A stretch of 64,000 nucleotides of DNA, taken from NCBI RefSeq assembly GCF_024294805.1, contig NZ_JANCLU010000005.1:62001-126000 (forward strand). Reading direction: 5' to 3'. Below, one piece after another: positions 1 through 10,155 of this stretch. The notes beneath the pieces are model-generated. The model was given only the letters and a program-made list of their open reading frames with translations. It was not told where the DNA came from and ran no database searches. Positions within the stretch are counted from its first letter, which is position 1. Each line of letters starts with the position of its first letter. The translations under genes were made by a program, and so were the position numbers. The stretch is from Alsobacter ponti. GTDB lineage: Bacteria; Pseudomonadota; Alphaproteobacteria; Rhizobiales; Beijerinckiaceae.

Positions 1-447
1 GAGGATGGCGAAGTCGCCGACCGAGCAGTGGCCGGCCAGCATCACATTGTTGGAGAAGATGACCTGGTTGCCGACCTTGCAGTCATGCGCGACGTGCGAT
101 CCCGCCAGGAAAGTGCAGCGGTCGCCGACGGTGGTGGCGAGCCCGCCGCCCTCCGTGCCGGGGTTCATGGTGACGCCTTCGCGGATCGTGCAGTCCGCCC
201 CGATCGTCAGCACCGACGGCTCGCCGTGGTACTTCAAGTCCTGCGGCTGGTGACCGACCGACGCGAACGGGAAGATCTTGGCGCGCGGACCGATGGTCGT
301 CCGGCCCGCGACGGCGACGTGGCTGATCAGCTCGCAGCCATCGCCCAGCACGACATCGGCCCCGACCGTGCAGAACGGACCGATTCGCACGCCCTCCCCG
401 AGCGTCGCGCCCGGCTCGACCACGGAAGAAGGGTGGACCTGCGCCAT
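1..447 (-). CDS. lpxA: LpxA, acyl-ACP--UDP-N-acetylglucosamine O-acyltransferase (3' end missing)
   Basis: First step of lipid A synthesis: moves a 3-hydroxyacyl chain from ACP to O-3 of UDP-GlcNAc in the cytoplasm. The visible 149 codons begin [14 protein letters not shown] and show the hexapeptide repeats of a left-handed beta helix (for example [14 protein letters not shown]). The region [10 protein letters not shown] is typical of LpxA, and [15 protein letters not shown] contains the catalytic-type His. The ATG lies 5 bp after the fabZ stop, so the two are translationally coupled. The gene runs off the left edge of the window, so the C-terminal helical part is not seen. Confidence 0.95.
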   Translation of the reverse strand, partial: MAQVHPSSVVEPGATLGEGVRIGPFCTVGADVVLGDGCELISHVAVAGRTTIGPRAKIFPFASVGHQPQDLKYHGEPSVLTIGADCTIREGVTMNPGTEGGGLATTVGDRCTFLAGSHVAHDCKVGNQVIFSNNVMLAGHCSVGDFAIL

Positions 448-452
448 CTCCG

Positions 453-917
453 TCACTCGGTCACGAGCATGGCGCTGACTTCGGCTTCGCAGACAATCTT
501 GCCCTGCACCTTCGCCTCGCCCCGGAACCACCACATGTTGGCGCGCTGGCGCGTCTTGGTCATGTGATACTCGACGACGTCTCCCGGACCGACCGGCTTG
601 CGGAACTTGGCGTTGTCGATGGTCATGAAGTAGACGACCTTCGGACGCGCCGTTCCGAGCTTGGCGTTCACGCACAGAGCGCCCGCCGTCTGCGCCATGC
701 CCTCGATCAGCATCACGCCCGGCATCACGGGACGGCCCGGAAAGTGGCCGTTGAACTGCGGCTCGTTGAACGTGACGTTCTTGATGCCGATGCAGCTCTC
801 GTCGCCGCGCATCTCGACGATCTTGTCCACGAGGAGAAACGGATAACGGTGCGGCAGCAGTTCGAGAATCCGCAGGATGTCCGCGGTGTCCAGGCTCTGC
901 GTTGCGGTCTCGGTCAT
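453..917 (-). CDS. fabZ: FabZ, 3-hydroxyacyl-ACP dehydratase
   Basis: Dehydrates 3-hydroxyacyl-ACP in fatty-acid elongation and competes with LpxA/LpxD for the same acyl-ACP pool, which explains its place between them. The protein is 154 residues, the normal size. The hot-dog fold signature [20 protein letters not shown] carries the catalytic His (about residue 58) and Glu (about residue 72), and [11 protein letters not shown] precedes it. I chose the ATG that gives MTETATQSL; the frame is open further upstream, but that would run into the end of lpxD. It starts 34 bp after the lpxD stop. Confidence 0.96.
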   Translation of the reverse strand: MTETATQSLDTADILRILELLPHRYPFLLVDKIVEMRGDESCIGIKNVTFNEPQFNGHFPGRPVMPGVMLIEGMAQTAGALCVNAKLGTARPKVVYFMTIDNAKFRKPVGPGDVVEYHMTKTRQRANMWWFRGEAKVQGKIVCEAEVSAMLVTE

Positions 918-951
918 CTCACGAACCTTTTCGGACTGATGGCCTGTGCGC

Positions 952-2016
952 TCAAGTTTGGTCGCCAGAGGGCGGCGGCGTCTTCCGCTTGGCAAGATTG
1001 GAGAGGAGCGTCAACTCCCGGAACCATTCCTTGACCGGCTTGGCGGGCGTGCCGCCCCACCTTGCGCCCGCGGGCACATCGCCGGCGACATTGCTGGACC
1101 CGGCGATCTGCGCGCCCATGCCGATGCGGACGTGCCCGACGATGCCGACCTGCCCGCCCAGCGCCACGAAGTCCTCGATGGTGACGCTTCCGGAAACGCC
1201 CACCTGGGAGACGATGATGCAGTGGCGGCCGACCACGACGTTGTGGGCGATCTGGACGAGGTTGTCGATCTTCGTCCCCTCGCCGATCACCGTGTCGCGG
1301 TTCGCGCCGCGATCGATCGTGGTGTTCGCGCCGATCTCCACGTCGTTCTGGATGATGACGCGCCCCACCTGCGGCACCTTGAGGTGACCCTGCGGCCCGA
1401 GCGCGAAGCCGAACCCGTCCTGTCCCACCCGCACGCCGGGATGGACGATCACGCGATCGCCGAGCAGCGCATGCAGCAGGGAGACATTCGGGCCGATGGA
1501 ACAGTGCCGCCCGATACGCACCTGCGGGCCGACCACGGCGTTGGCGGCGATGATGGTGCCCGCGCCGATCTCCGCGCCGGGGCCGATCACCGCGCCGGGG
1601 TCGACCGTCACGCCCGGCTCGAGCCGGGCGCTGGGATGCACATAGGCCCCCGGCGCGATGCCGGTCGAGCCGAACACCGAGCCGGGCCGCGCCGCATCCG
1701 GGAACAGGGCGGCGGTGACGGCGGCGAAGGCCCGGTAGGGTTGCGGCGTCACCAGCGCGACGGTGCCGGACGGAACGCGCGCGGCGAATTTCGGCGAGAC
1801 CAGGCACGCGCCGGCCTGGGTCGCGTCGAGATCGGCCGCATAGGCGGGATTGTCGAGGAAGACGAGATCGGTCGGGCCCGCGCGATCAAGCGGCGCAACG
1901 CCCTGGACGCGAAGCGACGCATCGACACCGTCTGGCAGCGTCGCCTTGGTGAGATTGGCGATGTCGGCGAGCGAGAGCGGAGCCGAAAGGCGAAAGAAAA
2001 CGGGGTCTGTCATCAT
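952..2016 (-). CDS. lpxD: LpxD, UDP-3-O-(3-hydroxyacyl)glucosamine N-acyltransferase
   Basis: Third step of lipid A synthesis: adds the N-linked 3-hydroxyacyl chain to UDP-3-O-acyl-GlcN. The protein is 354 residues, close to the usual 340-360. The N-terminal uridine-binding region is followed by about ten hexapeptide coils (for example [17 protein letters not shown]). The catalytic His lies in [12 protein letters not shown], near residue 258. Two adjacent ATG codons are possible starts; the outer one is used here. It follows bamA by 44 bp, a gap filled by a strong hairpin; no skp/ompH gene separates the two. Confidence 0.96.
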   Translation of the reverse strand: MMTDPVFFRLSAPLSLADIANLTKATLPDGVDASLRVQGVAPLDRAGPTDLVFLDNPAYAADLDATQAGACLVSPKFAARVPSGTVALVTPQPYRAFAAVTAALFPDAARPGSVFGSTGIAPGAYVHPSARLEPGVTVDPGAVIGPGAEIGAGTIIAANAVVGPQVRIGRHCSIGPNVSLLHALLGDRVIVHPGVRVGQDGFGFALGPQGHLKVPQVGRVIIQNDVEIGANTTIDRGANRDTVIGEGTKIDNLVQIAHNVVVGRHCIIVSQVGVSGSVTIEDFVALGGQVGIVGHVRIGMGAQIAGSSNVAGDVPAGARWGGTPAKPVKEWFRELTLLSNLAKRKTPPPSGDQT

Positions 2017-2027
2017 GGACCGCGGCG

Positions 2028-2054
2028 GAGGCCCGGCCAGGTCGGCCGGGCCTC
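2028..2054 (-). terminator. Hairpin between bamA and lpxD (attenuator-like)
   Basis: A perfect 11-bp inverted repeat with arms GAGGCCCGGCC and GGCCGGGCCTC and a 5-nt loop fills the gap between the bamA stop and the lpxD start. No T-run follows it on the minus strand, so it is not a classical intrinsic terminator. It could reduce read-through, protect the bamA mRNA 3' end, or limit lpxD initiation, since it ends about a dozen bases before the lpxD ATG. Confidence 0.55.
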
Positions 2055-2060
2055 ACGCCA

Positions 2061-4457
2061 TCAGAACGACGTGCCGCCGGAGAAGCGGAAATACTGCGTC
2101 TGGTCGTACTTCGCCTTCGAGAGCGGGATGGCGTAGTCGAAGCGGATCGGCCCGAGCGGCGACTGCCACAGCAGGCTCGCGCCGACGGACGACCGGATCT
2201 GGTGGCTGTCGTAGACGCTCAAGCACGTCGTCTGCACGTTGGGGTTGGTCACCGGGCAGTTGTCGTACGGAGCGTTGAAGTTGAAGCCACCCTTGTAGCC
2301 GAACAGCGTGCCGGCGTCCGCGAACACCGCGCCGCGCATGCCGAGTTCGCGCGGCAGGCCGAAAATCGGGAACTGCACTTCCGCCGAGCCGCCGAAATAG
2401 GTCGTGCCGCCGAGCGCGTTGTTGCGCGGATCGCTCGCGTCGCGCGGGCCGAGGCCGCCCGGCGCGAAGCCGCGAACGAGGCTCGGGCCGAGGAAGAACT
2501 GGTCGGTGATGAGGAGGTCGTTGCCCCACATCTGACCGCCCTGAACCTTCAGCATGCCGACGAAGTCATCCGACAGCTCGCGGTAGTAGCGCACTTCGCC
2601 GGTGGCGCGAATGAACTGCGAATCGCCGCCAAGGCCCGCGAAGTCCTGCTTCCATTCGGCGAACAGGCCGTTGCGCGGATTCCGGTTGTTGTCCAGCGTG
2701 TTGTAGTTGAGCGTGAAGCCCGCGAGCGAGGTCATGCGGGTGCCCGCCGCCTGCTTCAGGGCGATCGACGCCTCGCCGTTGTTCACGCAGTCCGGATACT
2801 GTCCGGCCGTATAGCCGCCGATCACCTGAGTGGGTGTGAAGCCCGGAATGGGATACCAGCAGTCGTTGTACGGCCGCTTGGTCGTGTTCGGGATCGTCAG
2901 GTCGGTCTGGTAGAGCGAGTAGCGCAGCAGCGCCGTCGTCTCTTCCGTGATCGGCAGGCCCATGCGCAGCGTGCCGCCGGTCGTCCGGTTCTCGTAGTAC
3001 GAGTAGCGCGTGTTGTCGGTCTGCTTCGAGAACAGGTCGAAGCCGGCCGCGATCCGCCGGTCCATGAAGTACGGCTCGGTGAAGGAGAACTCCACGCCGC
3101 TCGAGTACTGGCCGAGCGACGCCGCCGCGCGCACGAACTGGCCGCGGCCCAGGAAGTTCGTCTCGGCCAGCGACACCTCGGCGATGAAACCGTCGGCGGT
3201 CGAGTAGCCGCCCGCGACCGAGAACTGACCGGTGGGCTGATCCTCGACGTCCACGTTGACGATCACGCGGTCGGGCGTCGAGCCGGGCTCGTTGGTGATG
3301 CGCACCCGCTTGAAGAAGCCGAGGTTGTTCAGGCGGCGCTCCGCCTTGTCCATCAGCACCTTGTTGTAGGCGTCGCCCTCGCCGACATCGAACTCGCGGC
3401 GGATGACGTTGTCGCGCGTGCGCGTGTTGCCGCGGATGTTGATCCGCTCGATGTAGACGCGCGGCCCTTCCTCGACCACGTAGACGATGCCGATCTTGCC
3501 CGTCGCCGGGTCCTTGGCGCCCTGGGGGCGGACCTGCGCAAAGGCGTAGCCCTTGCTCGCCACCTCGGTCGTGATCGCCTGCAGCGACTTCTCGACGTCC
3601 TCGGCGTTGTAGGTGTCGCCCGCGGAGGTCTTGACGCGGCTGCGAAGCGTCTGCGCGTCGATGTCGGGAATGCGCGACTCGACGTTGACCTCGCCCACGT
3701 CGTACTTGCGGCCCTCGTCGACCACGATGTTGACGATGTAGCCGCCGGCCGCCTCGTCGAACTTCACATCGTTGGAGACGACGCGGAAATCGGCGTAGCC
3801 GTGCTTGAGGTAGAAGCGGCGCAGGAGCTCAAGGTCGGACGCGATGCGGTCCGGATCGTAGACGTCGGAGTTCTTGAGGAAGGAGAGAAGATTGCTCTCC
3901 GTCGTCGTCATCTGGTCGCGCAGGCGGCCGGAGGAAAAGGCCTCGTTGCCGCTGAAGTTGATCTGCTTGACGCCGGTCTTCTCGCCCTCGACGACGTCGA
4001 ACACGACGTCGACGCGCCCGTTCTCGAGCGGAACGATGCGAGAGGACACGCTGGCGAGCCCGCGGCCGCTGCGCTGGTAGACGTCACGCAGGCGCTGCAC
4101 GTCCGCGTCGACCTGGGCGCGGCTGAACGGGCCGCGCGCCTTGGACTGAACCTCGGCCTCGAGCTGGTCGCTCTTCAGCTTCTTGTTGCCCTGGAAGACG
4201 ACCCGGTTGATGACCTCGTTCTCCTTGACGGAGACGACGACCTGCCCGCCGCGCTGGCTGACGCTGACGCTGGAGAACAGCCCGGTGGCCAGCAGGTCCT
4301 GCCGGATCTGCTCGGGCGACGAGCCCTGCGCGTAGGACCGAATGGTCGCCGCGTCGACGCGCTGGTTGCCCTGAACGACGATACTCTGGGCGAAGGCTGG
4401 AGCCCCCATGGCGACCAGCAGGCCGACACCGACCGCGGTGTTCCTGAGCGCCCGCAT
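2061..4457 (-). CDS. bamA: BamA, outer-membrane protein assembly factor
   Basis: Core of the BAM complex that folds and inserts outer-membrane beta-barrels. The 798-residue protein has a signal peptide (MRALRNTAV...APAFA, cleavage before QS), five POTRA repeats over roughly residues 25-430 (the first begins IVVQGNQRVDAATIR), and a C-terminal 16-strand barrel ending in Phe, as expected for an outer-membrane protein. An upstream ATG in frame (MTFESS) is possible, but the chosen ATG has a purine-rich GGGGGCGG just ahead and gives a clean signal peptide. It lies 195 bp downstream of rseP and probably has its own promoter there. Confidence 0.97.
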   Translation of the reverse strand: MRALRNTAVGVGLLVAMGAPAFAQSIVVQGNQRVDAATIRSYAQGSSPEQIRQDLLATGLFSSVSVSQRGGQVVVSVKENEVINRVVFQGNKKLKSDQLEAEVQSKARGPFSRAQVDADVQRLRDVYQRSGRGLASVSSRIVPLENGRVDVVFDVVEGEKTGVKQINFSGNEAFSSGRLRDQMTTTESNLLSFLKNSDVYDPDRIASDLELLRRFYLKHGYADFRVVSNDVKFDEAAGGYIVNIVVDEGRKYDVGEVNVESRIPDIDAQTLRSRVKTSAGDTYNAEDVEKSLQAITTEVASKGYAFAQVRPQGAKDPATGKIGIVYVVEEGPRVYIERINIRGNTRTRDNVIRREFDVGEGDAYNKVLMDKAERRLNNLGFFKRVRITNEPGSTPDRVIVNVDVEDQPTGQFSVAGGYSTADGFIAEVSLAETNFLGRGQFVRAAASLGQYSSGVEFSFTEPYFMDRRIAAGFDLFSKQTDNTRYSYYENRTTGGTLRMGLPITEETTALLRYSLYQTDLTIPNTTKRPYNDCWYPIPGFTPTQVIGGYTAGQYPDCVNNGEASIALKQAAGTRMTSLAGFTLNYNTLDNNRNPRNGLFAEWKQDFAGLGGDSQFIRATGEVRYYRELSDDFVGMLKVQGGQMWGNDLLITDQFFLGPSLVRGFAPGGLGPRDASDPRNNALGGTTYFGGSAEVQFPIFGLPRELGMRGAVFADAGTLFGYKGGFNFNAPYDNCPVTNPNVQTTCLSVYDSHQIRSSVGASLLWQSPLGPIRFDYAIPLSKAKYDQTQYFRFSGGTSF

Positions 4458-4652
4458 TGACCGCCCCCGACTCGAACTCTCGAAAGTCATCGAGTAACTC
4501 GCCCCATAATTGTCGCCTCGGCCTATGAACGCAGGCCGGACTCCCCGTATGTACGGAGTCGTTCTACAAATTTTCCACGTCACTGCAAACGTCCAATCAC
4601 CGTGATGGGACGAATCCGACTCTCCGTGGCTGTGATGACACTTAGCGGATGG

Positions 4653-5795
4653 TTAAAGCGCGACCAAGTGCAGAACGTCGTTCACTGTCGTGAACAGCAT
4701 CAACATCAACACCAGCGCGAGCCCGATGCGGAAACCGAACTCCTGCGTGCGCATGCTCAGGGGCCGCCCGCGCACCGCTTCGAAAACGTAGAAGAGCAGG
4801 TGGCCGCCGTCCAGCATCGGGACCGGAACAAGGTTGATGAGTCCGATCGACACCGACAGAATCGCGGCGAGGTTCAGGAGGGCGACGATGCCCGCCGTCG
4901 CCACCTGCCCTGACACCTGGGCGATTCGAATCGGTCCGGAGAGCTGGTCCGTGCTCTCTGTGCCGGCGAACAACCCGCCGACATAGGCGCCGGTGCGCTC
5001 GACGATGAACCAGATTTCGCTGACGGCGCCGGTGACGGCCGCCACCGGACCCATCGGGATGTTGCGCACGTCGGCGGGGTTGCGGGAGCCCTGGATGCCG
5101 AGCATGCCGAGGCGCTGCTTGCCGAACGGCGTCTGCAGAACCTTCAGCTCGGGCGTCACCGTCAGGTCGACGTCCTTCCCGGCCCGTTCCACGACGAGCT
5201 TCAGCGGGGTGCCCGGCGACGTGGACACGATGCGCTGCAACTCCTGGAAGCTGTCGATGGCGCGCCCGTCGATCGAGACGACGAGATCGTTGGCCCGCAG
5301 GCCCGCCTTGGCGGCGGCTCCCCCCTCGACCAGCGCGTCGATGCGCGGCACGAGGATCTGCCGGCCATAGGCCATGTTGATCGCGGCGAAGACGGCGATG
5401 GCGAGCAGGAAATTGGCGATCGGGCCGGCCGCGACCACGGCGGCGCGCTGCCAGACCTTCTTGTGGTGGAAGCTCTTGGATCGGTCCGCCGCGCTCATGC
5501 TGGCGAAGGCGTCGCCGTCAGGCGTGCTGGCGACCGAGCTGTCGCCGAAGAACTTGACGTAGCCGCCGAGCGGGATCGCGGCGAAGCGCCAGCGCGTGCC
5601 GTGCCGGTCGTTGAAGCCGAACAGCTCGGGGCCGAAGCCGATCGAGAACGCCGTGACCTTGATGCCGCACCAGCGGCCGACGAGGAAATGCCCGAGCTCG
5701 TGGACGAACACCACGATCACCAGGACGAACAGGAAAGGCAGGATGTAGCCGCCCGCCGAGTGAATCATGCCGCCGATCGATTCAAGAAGGCTCAT
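4653..5795 (-). CDS. rseP: RseP, inner-membrane site-2 zinc metalloprotease
   Basis: Intramembrane protease of the regulated-proteolysis pathway, which cleaves anti-sigma factors and remnant signal peptides. The 380-residue protein has HELGH at residues 32-36 in the first membrane segment (two zinc His and the catalytic Glu). A single PDZ domain occupies the middle (about 120-200), and the second motif VPVPMLDGGHL supplies the third zinc ligand. The start was chosen at MSLLESIGG because GGGAGCG lies at normal spacing upstream. It sits between dxr and bamA, the common proteobacterial order. Confidence 0.95.
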   Translation of the reverse strand: MSLLESIGGMIHSAGGYILPFLFVLVIVVFVHELGHFLVGRWCGIKVTAFSIGFGPELFGFNDRHGTRWRFAAIPLGGYVKFFGDSSVASTPDGDAFASMSAADRSKSFHHKKVWQRAAVVAAGPIANFLLAIAVFAAINMAYGRQILVPRIDALVEGGAAAKAGLRANDLVVSIDGRAIDSFQELQRIVSTSPGTPLKLVVERAGKDVDLTVTPELKVLQTPFGKQRLGMLGIQGSRNPADVRNIPMGPVAAVTGAVSEIWFIVERTGAYVGGLFAGTESTDQLSGPIRIAQVSGQVATAGIVALLNLAAILSVSIGLINLVPVPMLDGGHLLFYVFEAVRGRPLSMRTQEFGFRIGLALVLMLMLFTTVNDVLHLVAL

Positions 5796-5895
5796 CGTCG
5801 CTCCCGGGGCCAACACGCCCAACCCGACTGTGTCCGGAATTCGTTACAACTATAGGTGACGGCGAGCCGGACAGCTCAAAATCCTCAATGGATCG

Positions 5896-7074
5896 TTAAT
5901 CGGTCAATTTCGCGGCAATCCCGCCAATTTCGCAAGCGATTCGCCGGGCTTCGACGTCCAGCTCCAGCGCCGCCGCGACGTCGCGCGGCGCGTCGGACCC
6001 GTACCGGCCCGCCATCCGCTCCAGCGTCTCCTCGACGAGCCTCGGGATCGCGCCGAACGCCAGCGCGCCGGCGAGGAAGGCCGCGACCGCGACCTCGTTG
6101 GCGGCGTTCAGGACCGTGGGAGCCGCGCCTCCCGCGTTCATCGCCTCGATCGCCAGCCGCAGGGCCGGGAAGCGCGCCAGATCCGGCGCTTCGAACTCCA
6201 GCCGCGCGACGGCGGCGAGATCCAGCCTCGGCGCGGCGGTCGCCAGCCGGTGCGGATTGCCCAGGCAGTGGGCGATCGGAACGCGCATGTCCGGGCAGGC
6301 CAGTCCGGCGACGACCGATCCGTCCCGGAACCCGACGAGCCCATGCACGATGGACTGCGGATGGACCAGCACCGACAGGCGCTCCGCCGGCACGCCGAAC
6401 AGATGGTGCGCTTCGATCAGCTCCAGCCCCTTGTTCATCAGCGAGGCGGAGTCGACGCTGATCTTCGCGCCCATCGACCAGTTGGGGTGCGCCAGCGCCT
6501 CCTCCCGCGTCGCGTTCGCGATGCGCTCGGCCGGCCACGTCCGGAACGGCCCGCCGGATGCCGTGAGCACCATCGATTCGACGTCGTCGGCCGTGTGACG
6601 CCCGAGCGCCTGGGCGATGGCGTTGTGCTCGGAATCCATCGGCAGCAGCGTGGCCCCGGCCCGCGCCGCGTCGCGCATGAACGCCTCGCCCGCGCACACG
6701 AGGCATTCCTTGTTGGCGAGCGCGACCGTTCGGCCCAGCCGGACCGCCGCGTGCGTCGGCGCCACGCCGGCCGAACCCGCGATGCCGGCGACCACGATGT
6801 CGGCCGGCCGGCTTGCCGCCTCGATGACCGCCTCCTCGCCCGCCCCGCTGGCGATGCCGCTGCCGGCGAGCGCGTCCCGGAGTTCGGGCAGTCCCGCCGG
6901 GTCGGCCAGCGCGGCGAAGCGCGCGCGAAGCCGCAGCGCCATGGCGGCAAGCGCCGCCGCGTCGCGGCCACCCGCCACCGCCTCGACGGTGAACGTCTCC
7001 CCCTGCGATTCGATGATGTCCGCCGTCGAGCGGCCGATCGAGCCCGTCGCGCCGAGAACCGAGACGACCGTCAT
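5896..7074 (-). CDS. dxr: DXR, 1-deoxy-D-xylulose 5-phosphate reductoisomerase
   Basis: Converts DXP to 2-C-methyl-D-erythritol 4-phosphate with NADPH, the committed step of the MEP isoprenoid pathway. The 392-residue protein has the NADPH-binding LGATGSIGRST at the N-terminus, the metal/substrate motif MDSEHNAIAQAL, and NWSMGAKISVDSASLMNKG followed by the Glu of LELIEAHHLF. A C-terminal helical domain ends the protein. The ATG is 4 bp after the cdsA stop, so the isoprenoid, undecaprenyl and phospholipid genes are co-transcribed. Confidence 0.96.
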   Translation of the reverse strand: MTVVSVLGATGSIGRSTADIIESQGETFTVEAVAGGRDAAALAAMALRLRARFAALADPAGLPELRDALAGSGIASGAGEEAVIEAASRPADIVVAGIAGSAGVAPTHAAVRLGRTVALANKECLVCAGEAFMRDAARAGATLLPMDSEHNAIAQALGRHTADDVESMVLTASGGPFRTWPAERIANATREEALAHPNWSMGAKISVDSASLMNKGLELIEAHHLFGVPAERLSVLVHPQSIVHGLVGFRDGSVVAGLACPDMRVPIAHCLGNPHRLATAAPRLDLAAVARLEFEAPDLARFPALRLAIEAMNAGGAAPTVLNAANEVAVAAFLAGALAFGAIPRLVEETLERMAGRYGSDAPRDVAAALELDVEARRIACEIGGIAAKLTD

Positions 7075-7078
7075 CGCC

Positions 7079-7932
7079 TCACCGAGCCCCGCCGACCAGG
7101 GCGATCGCGCCGATCAGCACGCACACCGCCCAGAACGCATCAAGGCGATCCATGAAACCGCCATGTCCTGGAATCAGATGGCTGGAATCCTTCACATGGA
7201 ACTTTCGCTTGAGAGCGGATTCGAGGAGGTCGCCGCCCTGGGACACGCAGGCCGCCGCCAGCGTCAGCGCGACGAGGCCAGGTCCCGAGAACCAGGTCGT
7301 GCCGAGCGCCTGCCCCGCGAGCGTCACGGCGGCGACCGCCGTCAGCGTTCCGGCCAGGACGCCGCCAATGAAGCCGGACCAGGTCTTCTTGGGGCTCACC
7401 GCCGGCCAGAGCTTCGGCCCGCCAATGGCGCGGCCGGCGAAATAGGCGCCGATGTCGGTGAGCCACACGACCCCGAACAGCCAGAGGATCGCCACCAGCC
7501 CATGGGCGGGGTCGCCGCGCAGCGCGATCGGCACGATCGCGATGACGGACGCGTACAGCACGCCCAGGGCCGACCACAGGCGCAGCCCGCCCGGCGCGAG
7601 GAGCAGGGCCAACACCGCGCCGGCGACCGCGATCAGCCAGGCGAGCGCGGATGTCTGCGGAGCGCCCTCGGCGAAGGCGGCGGCGGCCGCGATGGCGACC
7701 GCGCCGACGCCCCAGACCAGCCGCAGCCGCCCTGCCCCGACGCCCACGAGCATCAGGAATTCACGCAGCACGACGATGGCGGCGACGGTCCAGAAAACGC
7801 CGAACAACAGCCCGCCCGCCCACGCGGCGGTGAGCGCCACCGCGGCCAGCACGATCCCGGACACGACCCGCGCGCGGATTTCCGAAGGGCCTTGCGGCTG
7901 CGAGGTTGTCGCGCCGAGCGCGGACGGATCGC

Positions 7933-7936
<4 letters not shown>
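7079..7936 (-). CDS. cdsA: CdsA, phosphatidate cytidylyltransferase
   Basis: Integral membrane enzyme making CDP-diacylglycerol from CTP and phosphatidate. About eight membrane segments are visible, and the family signature is present near the C-terminus ([20 protein letters not shown]). No in-frame ATG or GTG is suitably placed. I chose a TTG whose last two bases overlap the uppS stop (TTGA), with GGGAG about 10 nt ahead, giving 285 residues, the normal size. A longer open frame extends upstream but lies inside uppS. The start codon is inferred and is the weakest part of this call. Confidence 0.9.
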
Positions 7937-8658
<722 letters not shown>

Positions 8659-8726
8659 CCCGTCTCCCAAAGCCTCTCCCCCGGCGCCTGCACGGCCATG
8701 CTTGTCTCGCTGCGTCGCGGACAGCC

Positions 8727-9290
8727 TCAGACGTGCATGATCTCCTTTTCCTTGGCGGCCAGCGCCGCGTCGATCTCGGCGATCGTCTGGTCGGTCAGCT
8801 TCTGGACCTGCTCCGACTCGCGGTCGAGGTCGTCCTTGCCGACATGGCCGTCCTTCTCGAGCTTCTTGAGATGATCGAGCCCGTCGCGGCGCACGTGGCG
8901 GGCGGCGACGCGCGCCTCCTCGGCGTATTTGTGCGCCACCTTCACGAGTTCCTTGCGGCGCTGCTCGTTGAGCTCGGGGATGCGGATGCGCAGCACCTGG
9001 CCCTCGGTCGCCGGGTTGAAGCCGAGATTCGACTCCCGGATCGCCTTCTCGACCGCGTTGACCATCGAGCGGTCCCACACCTGCACGGTGATCATCCGGG
9101 GCTCCGGCACGTTCACCGTCGCGACCTGGTTGAGCGGCATCAGCGAGCCGTAGGCGTCCACCTGGATCGGGTCGAGCAGGTTGGAGGACGCGCGGCCGGT
9201 GCGCAGGCTGGCGAGGTCGCTGCGGAAGGAACTGACCGCGCCCTGCATGCGGCGCTTGATGTCGGCGAGGTCGAAATTGGCGATCGTCAT
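8727..9290 (-). CDS. frr: Ribosome recycling factor (RRF)
   Basis: Splits post-termination ribosomes together with EF-G. At 187 residues it is the standard length. The N-terminal helix, the conserved [15 protein letters not shown] segment and the C-terminal helical region ([36 protein letters not shown]) are typical. The ATG giving MTIANFDL was chosen over a GTG two codons upstream because it matches family length; GAGAG lies about 8 nt ahead. It is followed by uppS after 68 bp. Confidence 0.96.
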   Translation of the reverse strand: MTIANFDLADIKRRMQGAVSSFRSDLASLRTGRASSNLLDPIQVDAYGSLMPLNQVATVNVPEPRMITVQVWDRSMVNAVEKAIRESNLGFNPATEGQVLRIRIPELNEQRRKELVKVAHKYAEEARVAARHVRRDGLDHLKKLEKDGHVGKDDLDRESEQVQKLTDQTIAEIDAALAAKEKEIMHV

Positions 9291-9315
9291 CGTCACATCT
9301 CTCAGGGTTGCAGGG

Positions 9316-9339
9316 GGACCGGATGGCGGACCGGATGGC
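9316..9339. repeat. 12-bp tandem duplication in the pyrH-frr gap
   Basis: GGACCGGATGGC occurs twice back to back. The pair is flanked by a short inverted repeat, GTTGCA at 9307-9312 and TGCAAC at 9342-9347, so the transcript could fold with the duplication in the loop. Its role, if any, is unknown. Confidence 0.6.
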
Positions 9340-9372
9340 GATGCAACGGCTTACGCCCCCCCGACTTCAGGT

Positions 9373-10089
9373 TCAAGGGGTTACGCGAGTGGCCTTCGCG
9401 CGGCCCGTGAGGATGGCCGTGATGGCGCCCTCGCCGTGCGCCGACCCGACGATGATCGGCAAGCGGTTCTCGCGCGCCAGCGCGAACGCGGCCGTGTCCA
9501 TCACCTTGAGGTCGCGCTGGATCGCCTCGTCGTGGCTCAGCACGTCGAAGCGGGTCGCGCTGGGATCGCGCTTGGGATCGGCCGAGTACACGCCGTCGAC
9601 CTGCGTCGCCTTGAGCACCGCGTCGCACTTCAGTTCGATAGCGCGCAGAACGGCGGCCGTGTCGGTCGTGAAGAACGGATTGCCGGTGCCCCCGCCGAGC
9701 ACGACGACGCGGCCCTTGCGCAGGTGGTGCAGCGCCGGCTGGCGGGCGTAGGTCTCGCAGACGGACGGCATGGCGACCGCCGACAGCGTGCGCGCGGAAA
9801 TGCCCCGGTCCTCCAGCGCACTCTCCAGCGCGATGGAATTCATGATGGTGGCGAGCATGCCCATCGAATCGGCCGTCGCCCGGTCGATCCACCCGGCGGC
9901 GCCGACCTTGGCGCCGCGGATGACGTTGCCGCCGCCGATGACGACGGCGATCTCGAAGCCCTGGGCCACTGCCTGACCGAGATCGCTGGCCAGCTGGGTC
10001 AGCGTCTGGGGGTTCAGCCAGTAGCCGTCGGGCGCGATCAGCGCCTCGCCGGAGAGTTTCACGAGGATGCGTTTCATCGCATGGGCCAT
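9373..10089 (-). CDS. pyrH: PyrH, UMP kinase
   Basis: Phosphorylates UMP to UDP; the bacterial enzyme is a hexamer of the amino-acid-kinase fold, regulated by GTP and UTP. The 238-residue protein has KRILVKLSGEAL at the N-terminus, the glycine-rich VVIGGGNVIRG, and GGGTGNPFFTTDTAA with the family Asp-Thr. ATQVDGVYSADP follows as in the family. The first ATG is used because GGAG stands 6 nt ahead; a second in-frame ATG (MKRIL) would be 18 nt away. It lies between tsf and frr as in most proteobacteria. Confidence 0.96.
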   Translation of the reverse strand: MAHAMKRILVKLSGEALIAPDGYWLNPQTLTQLASDLGQAVAQGFEIAVVIGGGNVIRGAKVGAAGWIDRATADSMGMLATIMNSIALESALEDRGISARTLSAVAMPSVCETYARQPALHHLRKGRVVVLGGGTGNPFFTTDTAAVLRAIELKCDAVLKATQVDGVYSADPKRDPSATRFDVLSHDEAIQRDLKVMDTAAFALARENRLPIIVGSAHGEGAITAILTGRAKATRVTP

Positions 10090-10121
10090 CAGCGTCTCCG
10101 GTTCAGGTGTGCACAGACGAA

Positions 10122-10145
10122 AGCGGCGGCGCCAAGGCCGCCGCT
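10122..10145 (-). terminator. Hairpin after tsf (weak terminator or attenuator)
   Basis: Perfect 9-bp arms AGCGGCGGC and GCCGCCGCT enclose a 6-nt loop. On the minus strand the stem is followed by a short T-rich stretch (TTTCGTCT), so partial termination between tsf and pyrH is plausible. Confidence 0.5.
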
Positions 10146-10155
10146 CCCGAGGCCG

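Noticed and set aside
2202-4460. 752-codon open frame opposite bamA
   Set aside because: Arg/Ala/Val-rich, low-complexity translation without any domain; it mirrors bamA codons in GC-rich DNA, and the BamA sequence on the other strand is fully conserved.
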